A DNA stretch of 64,000 nt from Cladorhizidae sp. MBARI D1340-BT2 (GCA_028752905.1 JAQNBH010000007.1:15218759-15282758); one strand, 5' to 3'. Positions 1 to 10,405 are shown, counted from the first letter of the stretch. Made by a program: numbers and translations. The notes: generated from the letters alone by a model not told the origin.

Positions 1-829
1 CTTATCCCAGTAAGAATCTGAGAAGTCCTCGTTTCAAATACTTAGGCATATATGTATTTCACAGCCTATAACAGTGGGGCATCCACCCTGCCATGGCAGA
101 AGTTCATGCACCGATATCTTTATAAATTATTCATTCATTTTTAAATATAGTGAGTGGCATACTGGAGCCACAGGTTCTCATCAAGACAAAGCTACAAGGT
201 TAAAATGTGTCCTCACTCCAAATTCTAATTCCCACTCTGTTCAGCTATTTAGAGTTGTGTCCTATAATTATTTCAATGCTTGGCAGGAATGGACCAAGAT
301 CAGCAGTTGTGGCCATGAAAGAATAATATATGCAGTTGTCTCTATATAGCTCAGTGGAACTGATACTCCATACATCTGACCTGGAGCCATAAATTATCTG
401 GGGGATGAGTTATGGCATGAAAAACTCTGCCATGATATGATCCCAGTCATGCCTTAGCTTCACTAGCCCTTGATTTACACTTAACCTTTGAAGCCTGCTT
501 CCCACAAGATAAGGTTTAGCTACAAGAAGCTTTTGGAGGAAAATACTGAAGAAGAAAGATTTATTAGAAGACTAAAATAAGGCTAGAATTTTGCTCAGAA
601 GTCAAATCTAGGATGTATATGTGACACATATTGTTGATGTTATATATCAAGATACCCCAAGTGCTATTAAAAAGAATTTTGACAAAAATCTGAGGATATG
701 GCAATTCACTTCTGCAGACTTATCAAACTAGTTAGGAAAGTAATTTTATATGGTAAGTTTCCCCCAGAATGTGTGTCATACCTATTCGTGGTGAAAAGGA
801 GAAGGAGTACGACTGTCCTCTTTCCCCCC

Positions 830-872
<43 letters not shown>

Positions 873-1190
873 ACCTTCAATCTGCTTCTGGTTGTGCTAT
901 ATCATACAGATTTAATTATAACAGCAAACACTTTCTCGCTGCTTTATCAGGTGTCAAATATATATATATGATCCATTTTCTGGAAAATCTACTCTTAATC
1001 AAAAGCTTATTAATTCTTGTGAATTTGATGTATTATTAACACAAATTGGCATCCATTTTGTCTCAATAAATAATTGTTGCCTGATGGCTTTTTTATGTGT
1101 GTAGAAATTTTATTTAGTATTTGGAGCATTTATATAACTTATTGTTTGAATTTTAGTGTAAAAGCATTACCATGGTCATTTCTTTCATAG
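1..1190. other. Duplicated flank upstream of lipase exon, no gene recognised
   Basis: Contains open stretches (for example 74-349 on +) that persist in copy 2 (52763-53056) but match no family I recognise. Proline-rich translation near 820-875 is only the C homopolymer. The exon carrying the lipase nucleophile (GDSL block I) should lie upstream of 1191, but I could not find it here or in the matching part of copy 2. Confidence 0.4.
831..872 (+). repeat. C homopolymer, 42 bases
   Basis: An uninterrupted run of about 42 C bases upstream of the lipase exon. The homologous site in copy 2 (53516-53522) has only 7 C, so the tract expanded or contracted after duplication. Runs of this kind are prone to assembly error. 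Confidence 0.9.
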
Positions 1191-2003
1191 GTGGTGAAAG
1201 TGAGCTATCATGTGTTACAACTCTTCCTAACATTCTTCGTTATTACAATCCTAAACTCAAAGGCTATAATGATGGTCAAATGGAGAGTGTTACTCAGTTA
1301 GATGTGGCAACAATCAGTGCATTCAGTGCTGATATGTTAGGACAGACAAAAGAACTTGTGTGACGGGCACGCAGGTTGGAAAACATAGACTTTAGGAATG
1401 ACTGGAAGATTGTCACCATTTATGTCGGCATTAATGATGTTTGTTCTCTATACTGCCAAATAAACACATCTGTTCTCTTCATTGCTAATATCATGCATGC
1501 ACTAGATTACCTGAGGGATAATCTTCCAAGGACTTTTGTTAATTTGGTACAACTCATGAATATCGGAAATTTTATTAAAAATTCATTTGTTTATGGACAT
1601 CAGTGCTCTAAACTTGCCTGTAAATGTGCAAGTTTTGGAAATTCAAATACAGTTCTTGAAAATTTTATTCAGACTATTGATAACTCTCAGAAGTTGCTTG
1701 ATTTGTTTATTTCCAGTGGTAGATATGATAATTTAGATAATTTCACAGTTGTTCTGCAACCATTTCTTAGTAATGTTGTACCTAGCGGAATAGAAAATGG
1801 TGCAGATTCATCTCAACTTCTGGCTTATTGCAGCCATCTCAGTCCTGCTAACCATCGTGATTTATCTTTGGGATTGTGGAACAACATGTTTGAAAAACTA
1901 GGAAACAAGAGTAGGAAACTTCACCCTCCCGTGGCAGAAATTAGGTGCCCCACAGACCAATGGCCTTACTTATTCACAGCCAAGAATAGTAATGGACTTT
2001 CAG
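1191..2003 (+). pseudogene. Phospholipase B / SGNH lipase exon, copy 1, nonsense-mutated
   Basis: Large exon bounded by an AG acceptor (1189-1190) and a GTAAGT donor after 2003. The translation follows the animal phospholipase B1 repeat. It has an IGGESEL segment with TTLPNIL, a block III motif YVGINDVC whose Asn would form the oxyanion hole, LPRTFVNLV, SGRYDNLDNFTVVLQPF, and near the end ALWNNM-like GLWNNMFEKLG followed by CPTDQWPYLF. An in-frame TGA at 1361-1363 interrupts it; copy 2 has CGA (Arg) there. The expected D-x-x-H of block V reads Y-C-S-H, so the Asp is missing. The serine (GDSL) exon is not seen. The exon splices in phase 1 to an FN3 exon at 2358. Family call is confident; loss of function of this copy is likely. 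Confidence 0.85.
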
Positions 2004-2357
2004 GTAAGTGCATATCCCTTGTCATTGCAATACATAACTAAAGGGCAGACCCAAGTCTTGCAGAGTGAGTATCATTATTATGTTAGCTATGTAAATACAA
2101 GCCGATACTTATTTGGCCGTTTTAAGCCATCCTTATAAAACAATGTGCTTGAGGACTGTTCCTATAATCATTATTTGAGGAGTGCCTTTACATGCTATAG
2201 TACAGAAGGCTATAGCATCTAGCGAAAAAATGTCAAAGAGCACAATTTAAGTTGATTACCAAGAGAAAGTCATTGTAGCTACACTACACATTTCAACAGA
2301 GAGTTAGTTGGTATTATATAATATTGTATTAACTTATATTCCTATTATTTTCTTTAG

Positions 2358-2622
2358 TTACAGATTTTAAGCTTGCATCTGTGCAGGAGAACTCGACATT
2401 ACTGTCAGCTTACTGGACTAAGGCTGATAGGCACCTTGGCATACAAAACTACACTATGACTATGCAATAACTCGATAATCTTTGAAATCACACCATCAAA
2501 GAATGATACCTATATGTCCCATACTCTCTCAGGCTTGATTCCATTCACTATCTATGAATGCTCACTCTTGAAAAAAATGTTTCAGTTTTCTAATCTACAA
2601 AGAGCAAGGACAGGAGAAGATG
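2358..2622 (+). pseudogene. FN3-like domain exon A, copy 1, frameshifted
   Basis: Exon with acceptor TTTAG before 2358 and donor GATG/GTATGA after 2622. Spliced to the lipase exon in phase 1 it begins VTDFKLASV and continues as a beta-sandwich-like FN3 domain with an early Trp and a late Tyr (TIYECS). It is 265 bp long against 270 bp in copy 2, because five bases are missing after ACACTATGA (about 2458). The deletion shifts the frame in mid-domain. Confidence 0.75.
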
Positions 2623-2672
2623 GTATGATATAATGATGGGTATTTAATGAATTTAATGGGGAAATGGGGAAT

Positions 2673-2698
2673 GGGGGGGGGGGGGGGGGGGGGGGGGG
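2673..2698 (+). repeat. G homopolymer, 26 bases, in intron
   Basis: Run of 26 G bases about 50 bp after the donor of FN3 exon A. Copy 2 has 23 G at 55325-55347. It is complementary to the C tract at 831-872 on the same strand. Confidence 0.9.
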
Positions 2699-3548
2699 AA
2701 TGAACCATTTATTATATTGTGTCCTTATGGTAGCATACCAAGGCTGCATGCAAGACAGTTAACTCCAGAATCTTAGGTAGGCCATTTCAGAAGTATTAAA
2801 GCGTCAGTGAGTAGAGCACTCCCTAGATCAGTTGGACCCCTATTTCAAAATGGAGGGCACAAAAAAACACAGAAAAAAAGAAAAGCTTATATCTTTCCTA
2901 AAATTCACTTTGCAACTTTTTATTTGCCTAAATGGTAATTTAGGAAGATAGTAACTCCTAAACAATGAGGGGCAAGGTATTGTGCTATAATTTAAATTTC
3001 ACCTTCAAGATGCTCTTTTCTTCCACACCCACTAACATGAATACCTTGGGTCTATTCATAGCAATAACCAGATGACTCCAATAACTTTGACTAATTCATT
3101 TCACAATTCAGAAAGAAAAAACAGAAATTGTTAATGATTGTCATGCAATAATATGCTCGTGTCCAATAATTGAGCATAGCTGAGCTCATTTAGAAAATGT
3201 TTTCAAAGCATAGAAATGAACACTCGGCTGTTTACTGAGAAGCTTACTCTTGTGTGAAAACATTTAGACCAATTATATTAGCAGCCTGATTAAAGCAGTT
3301 GTACTCTGTTATCAGGATGATGGGTGGTGAATTATATGCTGCAGTAATTAGTGGTGCAGCTTTTAATATAATCCAGTGAACTACTTGTGATTCATGTGTA
3401 ATTAACTATTCAAGTTTTAAACTTTGACAAATATCGAAAATTGAATTTAAGGCATAGTCATTTAGGCCAGTGTTGTTTTTTTTAATTTTCTCAATAAGTA
3501 ACTGTTTCATGGCTGCAACTTTTGCTCCTTCTCGTGGAGGCTCTGTGA

Positions 3549-4229
3549 ACTAGACTTGATGGGGAGGTCGACCTACTCGGGCCAAGAACAAGTAGCTGAA
3601 GGCTAACGATGAGGAAACCATCCAGGAGGTAAAGCTCGAGCTAAAATTGGAGAAATGGACAGGTGAGCTAGAGATGTCCCAACTGAGGCTCAAAGAAAGT
3701 GAGTAGCATACTCTCAAGACAGAGCAGAAGGCTTTGAGCGCAATTATTAGAAATAGGGCAAGGGAGTGCAGGAAGCAAAGAACAACTAGTCAACTCTGTG
3801 ACTGACAGGCAGGAAACATTAAAGGAGAAGCTAGCACAAGCTGAAGGTCAGGTGCAGAGCTGTGTAATCTGGAAGAAAGTAGAAGGCTACTATATAGGAG
3901 GTGCTAAAGAGAAACCAAATAAAAGTCAGGAATTTGGAAGAGAACTGGATGGTACGAAATAGGATTTGACAAATCTTGAGGCAGAAGTGAACAAGGTGAT
4001 CTGGAAGGTGGTAGAGATATTACAGCAATCACAAACATTGAACTGTAATAGACAATCCTTCGAAGCTGTATATAGAGTGCAAGATGTTGCATTCTCTACT
4101 TGCTGTAGACCAACTACATCTTCACATACTTTATATTTGTCAGTTACATGCCCCAAACAAATTTCTATGCTGGTTAGAGTAGTCTCTGGTCTCAACAGCA
4201 GGCAATGTGAACCATGGTTTGGATATTAA
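3549..4229 (+). pseudogene. Coiled-coil protein relic, copy 1
   Basis: Successive frames on the + strand give strongly charged, Lys/Glu-rich, heptad-like sequence: an initial stretch with EETIQEVKLELKLEK, then KESE, a stop, and IIRNRARECRKQR. After a frame change come RQETLKEKLAQAEGQVQ and LTNLEAEVNKVIWKVVEILQ. At least two stops and one frameshift interrupt it. Copy 2 (56205-56886) has Lys where this copy has an extra TAG near 3592, so decay continued after duplication. It lies in the large intron between FN3 exons A and B and may be a retroposed gene or transposon part. Family not recognised. Confidence 0.5.
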
Positions 4230-4293
4230 TATCAAACAAAAGTGATTTTAATTCTTTATTTTAAGTCATTATTTCAACCAATACCTTTGGAGA

Positions 4294-4699
4294 TCGATTG
4301 ATTCGGTATCGCAGAGCAGATATTCGTTTTATCAAACCTTCTCTACTTACAATTTGGGTTTTGTTTGAATATGCCAGAAATGTTGACTTACTAGTGTCAG
4401 GTTTTTTCAATGCAAGCTATTGTAGCATCTTTATGAGCCTGAGACTGCTCATGTTCTCTAAATTTGCTGACAGCATTCTTCCACTTATGATAGGAAAAAA
4501 CTAGTTCAGCCTTGGCACTGATGACATTCACTTTGACAATGAGCATGCTTACAATGGTGACAATATACTGTAAAGGGAAGTAGAGCAAAAATGGAGCCAT
4601 GAAAGTTCTTGTAACATTATGCTCTGAAGTGCTGTTTTCAGGCATACAAAATATCTTTCCTGTTCTGGTCATAGGGTTGATAAATTTCTGAAGTATCAC
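4294..4699 (-). pseudogene. ZMYM1/hAT-type zinc-finger transposase relic, copy 1
   Basis: On the - strand the translation contains FSYHKWKNAVSKFREHE followed by SQAHKDATIAC. This is the characteristic TTF/hAT zinc-finger region of ZMYM1-like transposase proteins, where a Trp-Lys block precedes a His of the finger. After a run of six A (about 4405) the frame shifts and continues as KPDTSKSTFLAYSNK and then GLIKRISALRYRI, again typical of the family. So it is an N-terminal fragment of an hAT-like element, frameshifted and truncated, and conserved identically in copy 2. Confidence 0.55.
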
Positions 4700-5041
4700 A
4701 ACATTTATTAGTGCTTGGCATTACTACTGGCTCGTAAGTCTAAGTAGTGTTGTTTGAGTAACTCACGACAGGGATAGAGTGTGGTGTCAGTGCTGCTGAC
4801 TCTTGTCCAGTCAAGTTCATCACTGGCATACCATATTGGTGGCAATTTAAATGAATGTGATCTGTGCGCAGGCAACTGGGCTCTTCATAAGAACATATTG
4901 AACCAATGTATGAATATATTGTCAGCTATTATGTTTATATACTGTCAGCCTGCAAGTACTACCTGGTGACCTACCACTGTGTCAGTCGGTAGTTTTTGTC
5001 AGCTTTTTCATGGTCTTTCCTTCAGTACTCTGATAGTTCCA

Positions 5042-5446
5042 TCATACAGAAAAAATTGCCTGATAGCCACACTCTTTAATGTACTTCCAATTTTCAGGGG
5101 AAGCTTCTTCCAAGCAAGCCCTCCTCTTCAGCCATATTTTTTTCAAATACATTTCTGTTTCACAATCAACCAGTCCATTGTATTGAAACTGTACACCAAA
5201 CTCCAGAGGAGACTGTAGCTGATCCTCTACCAAATCATCTACTGTTTTGTTGGTGGAGATCTCCTGTACAACTGTTACAAAGTCTAAGGAGACTGTAGTT
5301 GACCTTACATGAGTACAGTCAACAATAGCAACAAGATATGATATGTGCTGATTGCTGATACTTGTAAAGTTAACAACAGTGTGTACATGGTAGTGAACAA
5401 TAGTAGTAAGCATAGCATGTGCTGATATGTGCAGTGTTAACAGCAA
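5042..5446 (-). CDS. Hypothetical 134-residue ORF, copy 1
   Basis: Open - strand frame of 134 codons, identical in copy 2 (57699-58103). The C-terminal half is acidic and coding-like (VQEISTNKTVDDLVEDQLQ, then a Lys/Arg-rich KKIWLKRRACLEE). It lies just upstream, in the same direction, of the ZMYM1-like relic and may be part of the same dead element. No family recognised; a real gene is not supported beyond the open frame. Confidence 0.25.
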   Translation of the reverse strand: MLLTLHISAHAMLTTIVHYHVHTVVNFTSISNQHISYLVAIVDCTHVRSTTVSLDFVTVVQEISTNKTVDDLVEDQLQSPLEFGVQFQYNGLVDCETEMYLKKIWLKRRACLEEASPENWKYIKECGYQAIFSV

Positions 5447-5735
5447 TAAAGCTCTGAGTTGGACATTGTTAATGTAGAACTATGAGTATAGAGCTGCCAC
5501 TGCTCAATTGTAATATGCAGAAAAAGAAGGAGGACAGGGGGAAGGAGGGAGAATTGAAACAAGGACAAGAGTTTTTTTAACAAACAAAACTTGTGTTCCG
5601 ACTTTCTCAATAAATTTGTTCCTTGACATTTCAATTGTATGCCCTCATCAGTAATAATGAAGGCTGGAGTCTAGCAGAATTTTGAGAGGCAAATTTTTAT
5701 TCAATTGAGAGAATGTTTTTGACTGACCTGTTATT

Positions 5736-5793
5736 TAGTTGACCCTTTACCTCATGCACATAGTTAAAATTAGTGAGGGGTCATCTAAATGGT
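5736..5793. repeat. Small hairpin element (MITE-like), copy 1
   Basis: Short inverted repeat with GACCCTTTACCTCA on the left and TGAGGGGTCATCTAAA on the right around a 19-bp loop. The left arm reads TTGACCC where copy 2 has ATGACCC. Confidence 0.55.
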
Positions 5794-6368
5794 TGTGGTC
5801 AACATGGAGAGATTCTGTTTCTTTTCTTTTTAGTACGATCTAAATTAAGTTGTTGTGTAAATAGCATGTTTTATCATATTGAACAATTATATGAGACCTC
5901 ATGCTTGGCCTTCAACGAAAACAAATTCCCTTTGAGGTTTCTATAGCGACTACTAACTGCCAATTTATTATCACGGAGTGCTGTACATATAATCCTAAAA
6001 TCTGGGAAATCTCTATTAAACTACAATATATTTCAAACACAGGTTAATATCTCAGTAACTTATTAATTAACTAATACTAGCAGTGATAAGATCTATCAGA
6101 AACTATCTTTCCCACAAGCCAATAAGAAGTACCTGATGTAACCTTGGTGCTATTATAACTCCTACGAATGCAATTTTATTGAGTACTAGAATAAAAAAGC
6201 ACAAGTATATAGTCATAGCGGTCAAAAATCAGCTATTTTAGCGTCTGGCTTTTACTCTTTTGTTCTTTAGTGATGGCAAATAATATTCAGCAGTTAGCAC
6301 TGCCACAAATTTTGGATTTTATTAGAGCATAAATTCACCTTTAAACTTGTTATGTTCTTATCTTACAG

Positions 6369-6380
6369 CTCCTTCACCTC
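6369..6380 (+). pseudogene. Left stub of FN3 exon B, copy 1
   Basis: After the AG acceptor at 6367-6368 the first 12 exon bases match copy 2 (59028-59039) exactly, then sequence switches to the 3.1-kb insertion. The rest of the exon resumes at 9511. Seven bases present in copy 2 (CTTTTAA) are lost at the junction. Confidence 0.85.
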
Positions 6381-6445
6381 GAGGTGAGAACTGGGGACTG
6401 CATTGCCAGAGAGTGCAAGGGATGAGGAGAGAGCACCCTTAACTG

Positions 6446-6510
6446 CGTTTGTCGACTATAGTCGCCTCAATTGAACTTCACGTAATTGCGGAGGGCGACT
6501 ATAGTCGCCC
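6446..6510. repeat. Paired GACTATAGTC palindromes
   Basis: A perfect 18-bp palindrome GGGCGACTATAGTCGCCC at about 6492-6509, preceded at about 6450 by a related GTCGACTATAGTCGCC. Both lie near the left edge of the insertion and may be part of subterminal transposase-binding repeats. Confidence 0.7.
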
Positions 6511-7033
6511 GCTCCTTGCTAAATTGGATCTCGAGCATTGGCGCTAACTTAGCTTTGCGCATCATGGTTTTTTGGTGCGGTGATCGGCACCTTCTTGTTC
6601 TAGAGCAGACGTTTCTTACGTTGACTTGCCATTCTAAGCTTCTTACTTGCTTTTGCAGCGCCGACTATTCCAGCTCACAAATTCTTTCTCTTTTCCAATC
6701 TTGCTCACCTCGCCCAACCCTGAACTTTCAACTGTTTGCAAGCTCTGCGCAGTTCTAGTTGCTGAACTCCACCTTCTTGATCTCACAACTCCACCCTCCA
6801 AATTTACCCACAAGCTCCTCCCTGAAGAATTTCATTATTAGCAATTTTAGACTTTCCTCTGAACCCTAGACCTTACCAAGTTCATGGATGAACTAGATGG
6901 TGATATAATTATATGAGTGATGGAGACTTTGATGGTTACCTTGAAGGAAAGTTATTTACTACAGCAAGAGCAGCAAGAGCAAAAAAAAAAAAATACAACA
7001 ATATAAATAACCAATAAATATTCTTTTTATTAT

Positions 7034-7545
7034 AGATGTTGGAGATGAAGGTGCTGATAATGAATGTGAAGAGGACGAGGTTTCAGGTGAAGAGGGCGAG
7101 GTTCCAGGTGAAGAGGGCACGAGGTTCCAGGTGAAGAGGGCACGAGGTTCCAGGTGAAGAGGGCGAGGTTCCAGGTGAAGAGGGCGAGGTTCCAGGTGAA
7201 GAGGTTAAGATACGAGATGAAGAGTGCGTGGTTCAAGGTGGGGGGCATGAGGTTCAATGTGATGGGTGGGATGATGTTAGTTTGCATGGTGAGGATGGAG
7301 CGGGAGGTGGTTATGACGTAGACGAGGAAGAAGGCGATGCAAGTGGCATGGTGGTATCTTCTGTTCTTCTGTTGGTGGGCCTAATAAGGTGTGGTCGAGC
7401 CTCTGGATGCTTTCGAGCAATATTCACGTCAATATCATCAAGGATATCTGGTGTGAAACGAACCGGTATGAGAAACAGTACTTGGCAAGTCACCAGCCGC
7501 ACCTTGACGAACACCAACGAGCAAGAGAGCATGACTTCATCAGCC
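7034..7545 (+). pseudogene. piggyBac (PGBD-type) transposase N-terminal fragment
   Basis: The + strand shows an acidic, repeat-rich N-terminus (several GEEGEVP repeats, then VDEEEGDASG) as in PGBD proteins. In the next frame comes NIIKDIWCETNRYEKQYL, matching the family's conserved 'ETNRY.xQ' region just before the catalytic core. Reading it needs frame changes in the Glu-rich repeats and again near 7400. The coding sequence is cut off by the TA minisatellite at about 7545, so the DDD catalytic core is absent. Confidence 0.5.
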
Positions 7546-8140
7546 ACCTATATATATATAGAGCAAGTTATGATGGCATACCACTAGTGTCCTCTCTCAT
7601 TATATATATATATATTGAGCAAGTTATGATGGCGTGCCACTAGTGTCCTCTCTCATTATATATATATATAGAGCAAGTTATGATGGCGTGCCACTAGTGT
7701 CCTCTCTCATTATATATATATATATAGAGCAAGTTATGATGGCGTGCCACTAGTGTCTTCTCTCATTATATATATATATATATTGAGCAAGTTATGATGG
7801 CGTGCCACTAGTGTCCTCTCTCATTATATATATATATATATAGATGCCACTAGTGTCCTCTCTCATTATATATATATATATATTGAGCAAGTTATGATGG
7901 TGTGCCACTAGTGTCCTCTCTCATTATATATATAGAGAGAGAGCAAGTTATGATGGCGTGCCACTAGTGTCCTCTCTCATTATATATATATATAGAGCAA
8001 GTTATGATGGCGTGCCACTAGAGTCTTCTCTCATTATATATATATATTGAGCAAGTTATGATGGCGTGCGACTAGTGTCCTCTCTCATTATATATATATA
8101 TAGAGCAAGTTATGATGGCGTGCCACTAGTGTTTTCTCTC

Positions 8141-8177
<37 letters not shown>

Positions 8178-8955
8178 AGCAAGTTATGATGGCGTGCCAC
8201 TAGTATCTTCTCTCATTATATATATATATATTGAGCAAGTTATGATGGTGTGCCACTAGTGTCCTCTCTCATTATATATATATATTGAGCAAGTTATGAT
8301 GGCGAGCCACTAGTGTCCTCTCTCAGTATATAGATATATATATTGAGCAAGTTATGATGGCGTGCCACTAGTGTCCTCTCTCATTATATATATATATATT
8401 GAGCAAGTTATGATGGCATGCCACTAGTGTCCTCTCTCATTATATATATATATATAGAGCAAGTTATGATGGCGTGCCACTAGTGTCCTCTCTCATTATA
8501 TATATATATTGAGTAAGTTATGATAGCGTGCCACTAGTGTCCTCTCTCATTATATATATATATATAGAGCAAGTTATGATGGCGTGCCACTAGTGTCCTC
8601 TCTCATTATATATATATATATTGAGCAAGTTATGATGGCATGCCACTAGTGTCCTCTCTCATTATATATATATATATAGAGCAAGTTATGATGGCGTGCC
8701 ACTAGTGTCCTCTCTCATTATATATATATTGAGCAAGTTATGATGGCTTGCCACTAGTGTCCTCTCTCATTATATATATATATTGAGCAAGTTATGATGG
8801 CGTGCCACTAGTGTCCTCTCTCATTATATATATATATTGAGCAAGTTATGATGGTGTGCCACTAGTGTCCCCTCTCATTATATATATATAGAGAGCAAGT
8901 TATAATGGCGTGCCACTAGTGTCTTCTCTCATTATATATATATAGAGCAAGTTAT
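7543..8955. repeat. TA-rich minisatellite, about 25 units
   Basis: Tandem units of roughly 55-60 bp. Each has a constant core starting GAGCAAGTTATGATGG and ending CCTCTCTCAT, followed by a variable (TA)n tract of about 8-30 bp. Length variation between units lies almost entirely in the TA tract. The array is inside the 3.1-kb insertion and absent from copy 2. Confidence 0.95.
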
Positions 8956-9510
8956 CTACCTAGGCACAGCTTGTAAGTAATGTACCAAGTGAACTTCGAT
9001 GAGAGCTAAGAAGTTGATTTACCCGCTAGGTTCACTGTTGTATCACTACAATTACTACCAGTAAAACAAACGCTAGCGCTAGCTAGAGCTACTGCTGGAT
9101 AGAGTGACACTAGCTAGCTAGATTTACTGCTAGCTACAAATGAATGACGCTAGCGCTATCTAGATGGACTGCTGGCTACCAAAGAAACTAAAAGCTTGAT
9201 TACTAAAAACGAAGGCTGGCTATACGGATCACAAAGCAAGCAAAAAGAAAGTAATTAAACAATTCTAATTACAGCTCACCATTTATCTTTACACGAAAAA
9301 AAATCCAGAGTCCAAGGTAGAGTTTATATTCTCCCCCAATCTTTGATGAGTCTTCATGGCAACTTTTCGAACCCGGAAGAACAGAGAAAGGCGAAATAGA
9401 GGCGCATAAAGACAGGACACTCGCCAACACGTGGAGCAGCCATATTGTCCCAAAAATAGTCCCGCAAGGAAAGGGTGCGGTTCAATTATTGCGTTACGCA
9501 CGCGTAGGGT
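8956..9510. other. Right part of insertion, no gene seen
   Basis: Holds CTAG/GCTAGC-rich imperfect repeats at about 9070-9180 and the right terminus of the insertion. A small - strand ORF (9289-9588) crosses the insertion boundary into the FN3 exon, so it is not a native gene. Confidence 0.5.
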
Positions 9511-9776
9511 TGTGGGAGCCAGAACGATTTCATCCACAGTTGTAATTGTCACTTGGTCTAGGCCATTCACCCCCAATGGAAACATCAAATACTATGAGGT
9601 TACATTTTATCCACCTGATATTGGAACAGCTGGAAGTATGACTAAGATTGCTACTGGTGCAACATTCATTACAAGTAATTTGATGCCGGGTACCCAGTAT
9701 ATGATATTTGTTCGAGCATTTACTATCGTATTTAGTGAACCAAGCAACTCGATCTTGCAGACTACTCGTGAATATG
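9511..9776 (+). pseudogene. FN3 exon B, right part, copy 1
   Basis: Resumes the exon after the insertion and ends at donor ATATG/GTATAT. The translation holds VVIVTWSRPFTPNGNIKYYE (Trp of strand B, YY of strand C) and PGTQYMIFVRAF (Tyr of strand F), a textbook FN3 fold. It has lost its native acceptor and first residues to the insertion. Confidence 0.85.
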
Positions 9777-9896
9777 GTATATTCAAATATTATATTATAT
9801 TCCATGTAGTTATAATTATATGATTGGGAAAGGGGTGGGAATAAAGTGGCTTTTTATCTCATAAGTTCTTTATGCATGTATAATTTATTTTTATAG

Positions 9897-10073
9897 GGCT
9901 CTCTCATTGGGAGAGTCACAGTTATCCTCTGGTGTGCAATAATAATCTATTTCTTCAGGCTCTCTCACTGAGAGGATCATAGTTACCTTTTGCTTTGCTT
10001 TTGCTTTGTAATAATGTTTATTATAGGATCTCTTATTGAGAGGGTCATAGTTATCCACTGGTGTGCAATGCAA
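9897..10073. repeat. Three intronic hairpin repeats, copy 1
   Basis: Three direct repeats of about 60 bp in the intron between FN3 exons B and C. Each carries a small palindrome (CTCTCATTGGGAGAG, CTCTCACTGAGAG, CTCTTATTGAGAG) followed by a GTTA(T/C)C tract and, in two of them, CTGGTGTGCAAT. All three are kept in copy 2 at 59431-59607. Confidence 0.75.
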
Positions 10074-10120
10074 ATCCTATAAATTGCTAGTACTGTACCC
10101 TATCTTTTCTGTTTTTACAG

Positions 10121-10405
10121 ATCCTGAACCTCCTGTTAATGTGAATGCTAGAGCAACTTCATCCACATCCATAAGGGTCAGCTGGTCCAGGCCAAGGAGT
10201 GATATAAGAGTCAGATTTTATGCAGTTACATATTACCCTAATGTTGAAAGCTTATCGAAAAGCGCTGTAATTGAATTTAATAGAAGAGTAGAAATAACCA
10301 ACTTGATGACATTTACATCCTATACAGTGTATGTCCAAGCATTCACAGCTTCATTCGAATTAAGTGGACCAAGCGAATTTGTCACGGTGAAAACACTTGA
10401 TGATG
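10121..10405 (+). CDS. FN3 exon C, copy 1
   Basis: A 285-bp, phase 1-1 exon between TTTTTACAG and GATG/GTAATA. It encodes one FN3 domain starting DPEPPVNVNARATSS with SIRVSWSRPRS (Trp) and TSYTVYVQAF (Tyr). The exon itself is open and nearly identical to copy 2, but upstream breaks in copy 1 make a functional protein unlikely unless transcription starts downstream. FN3 domains usually act as extracellular adhesion or receptor modules. Confidence 0.85.

Larger units (their letters stand above)
6381..9510. mobile_element. 3.1-kb piggyBac-like insertion inside FN3 exon B
   Basis: Bounded precisely by comparison with the uninterrupted exon in copy 2. The empty site there reads CTCCTTTTAATGTGGG and contains TTAA, the obligatory piggyBac target. 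The right end of the insert is TAGGGT followed by TGTGGG, which fits a GGG/TTAA piggyBac end that lost three bases. Inside is a fragment with piggyBac-transposase-like sequence (7034-7545), an array of TA-rich repeats (7543-8955) and CTAG-rich imperfect palindromes (9070-9180). The left terminus does not show a clear matching inverted repeat, so the element is rearranged. Confidence 0.6.

Noticed and set aside
698..1039. Proline-rich 113-residue ORF
   Set aside because: The proline run is translation of the C homopolymer; in copy 2 the run is 7 bases and the frame changes.
7030..7287. - strand ORF with repeated LFTWNLA-like peptide
   Set aside because: Antisense of the Glu-rich repeats in the piggyBac-like fragment; the + frame has the family motifs.
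9289..9588. - strand 99-residue ORF
   Set aside because: It crosses the insertion/FN3 boundary and is antisense to the FN3 exon.
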